A stretch of 64,000 bases of DNA from Shinisaurus crocodilurus (lineage: Eukaryota > Chordata > Lepidosauria > Squamata > Shinisauridae). The stretch is taken from contig CM037880.1 in assembly GCA_021292165.1 (NCBI GenBank), positions 21,660,051-21,724,050 of the forward strand, written 5' to 3'. Within the stretch, counting starts at the first letter, position 1. Each line of letters begins with the position of its first letter. Made by a program: the position numbers and the translations under genes. Positions 63,575 to 64,000 of the stretch are shown in pieces. The notes beneath the pieces were generated by a model, which saw only the letters and a list, made by a program, of their open reading frames with translations, searched no databases and had not been told where the DNA came from.

Positions 63575-64000
63575 TTATTTTATTTATTATTATATTTATC
63601 AATCGCCCATCTGGCCGGTCACCCGGCCACCCTGGGCGATGTACAATTAAAATACAGTAAAACACAATAAAATATAATAATTAAAACAATATAAAAAAAT
63701 TCTCATTAAAAACCTAACCCACCCCATATTCCCGCCTGAACAGCCATGTTTTTAATGCACGGCGGAAGCTCATCACGGAGGGGGCATGGCGAAGGTCACT
63801 AGGGAGGGAGTTCCATAATGTGGGGGCCGCCACAGAGAAGGCCCTCATCCTAGTCCCCACCAGCCTGGCTGCTCTGGCTGATGGAATAAGGAGAAGGCCG
63901 TCCGTGGCAGACCTTGTTGAGCGGCCTGCTTGATGTTGCTGGAGGCGCTCCTTGAGATAAGCTGGGCCGGAGCCGTGTAGGGTTTTAAAGGTCAAAACCA
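63575..64000 (-). mobile_element. L2/CR1-like LINE C-terminus, runs off the window edge
   Basis: The minus strand encodes TFKTLHGSGPAYLKERL, then RAFSVAAPTLWNSLPSDLRH, then SFRRALKTWLFR. This is a well-preserved C-terminus of an L2/CR1-like reverse-transcriptase ORF, about 93 codons in frame. The UTR runs down to 63575 ('gccatctggccgg...' tail in reverse). The 5' part lies beyond the window. It is the most intact LINE coding stretch here and therefore probably one of the younger copies. Confidence 0.9.

Overview
This 64 kb window looks like non-coding nuclear DNA from a reptile, most likely a squamate. It has no bacterial or organellar features: no operons, no long ORFs, no rRNA or tRNA gene arrays. 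It does have tRNA-headed SINEs of the squamate (Sauria/Squam) type, tRNA-Ala-like SINEs, CR1-type LINE 3' ends with octamer tails, L2/CR1-like LINE C-termini, abundant microsatellites and many hAT-type fold-back elements. The assignment rests on recognising repeat families by eye; no alignment was run.

I find no host protein-coding gene or exon I can support. The only recognisable coding sequence is decayed reverse transcriptase and C-terminal sequence of LINEs. The rest is layered transposon debris separated by AT-rich unique stretches, some of which read like conserved non-coding elements. A large intron or gene-poor intergenic region fits best.

Layout. 0-10 kb: a fold-back element, a LINE whose 5' part is inverted (807-2030), an L2/CR1-like fragment containing a perfect 22-bp hairpin, a CR1-like 3' end, a unique AT-rich block (6845-7260), a fold-back MITE, a tRNA SINE, and a family-A repeat interrupted by two hAT elements. 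10-20 kb: GC-rich hAT-like debris, a 38-bp minisatellite, hAT MITEs, a tRNA SINE and a GC-rich palindromic element. 20-30 kb: a 5S rRNA/CR1 chimeric SINE, L2-like 3' ends, a mariner-like MITE, nested hAT/SINE pairs and unique blocks. 30-40 kb: a second 5S/CR1 SINE, a CpG-rich hAT-like element, further MITEs, a hAT copy inside a SINE, a CR1 3' end and unique blocks. 40-50 kb: LINE remnants, a tRNA SINE split by a hAT MITE, concentric fold-back elements, and a LINE inserted into a family-A repeat. 50-64 kb: a MITE nested in a MITE, two more 5S/CR1 SINEs, a LINE with an internal micro-inversion, GC-rich palindromic elements and L2-like LINE ends, one running off the right edge.

The best signals are the four 5S-rRNA/CR1 chimeric SINEs, the datable nested insertions with clean 8-bp target duplications mostly centred on TA (a Buster-type hAT signature), and three rearrangements readable from sequence: a twin-priming-like LINE inversion, a LINE micro-inversion and a template-switch hairpin. 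I do not see a previously undescribed gene system.
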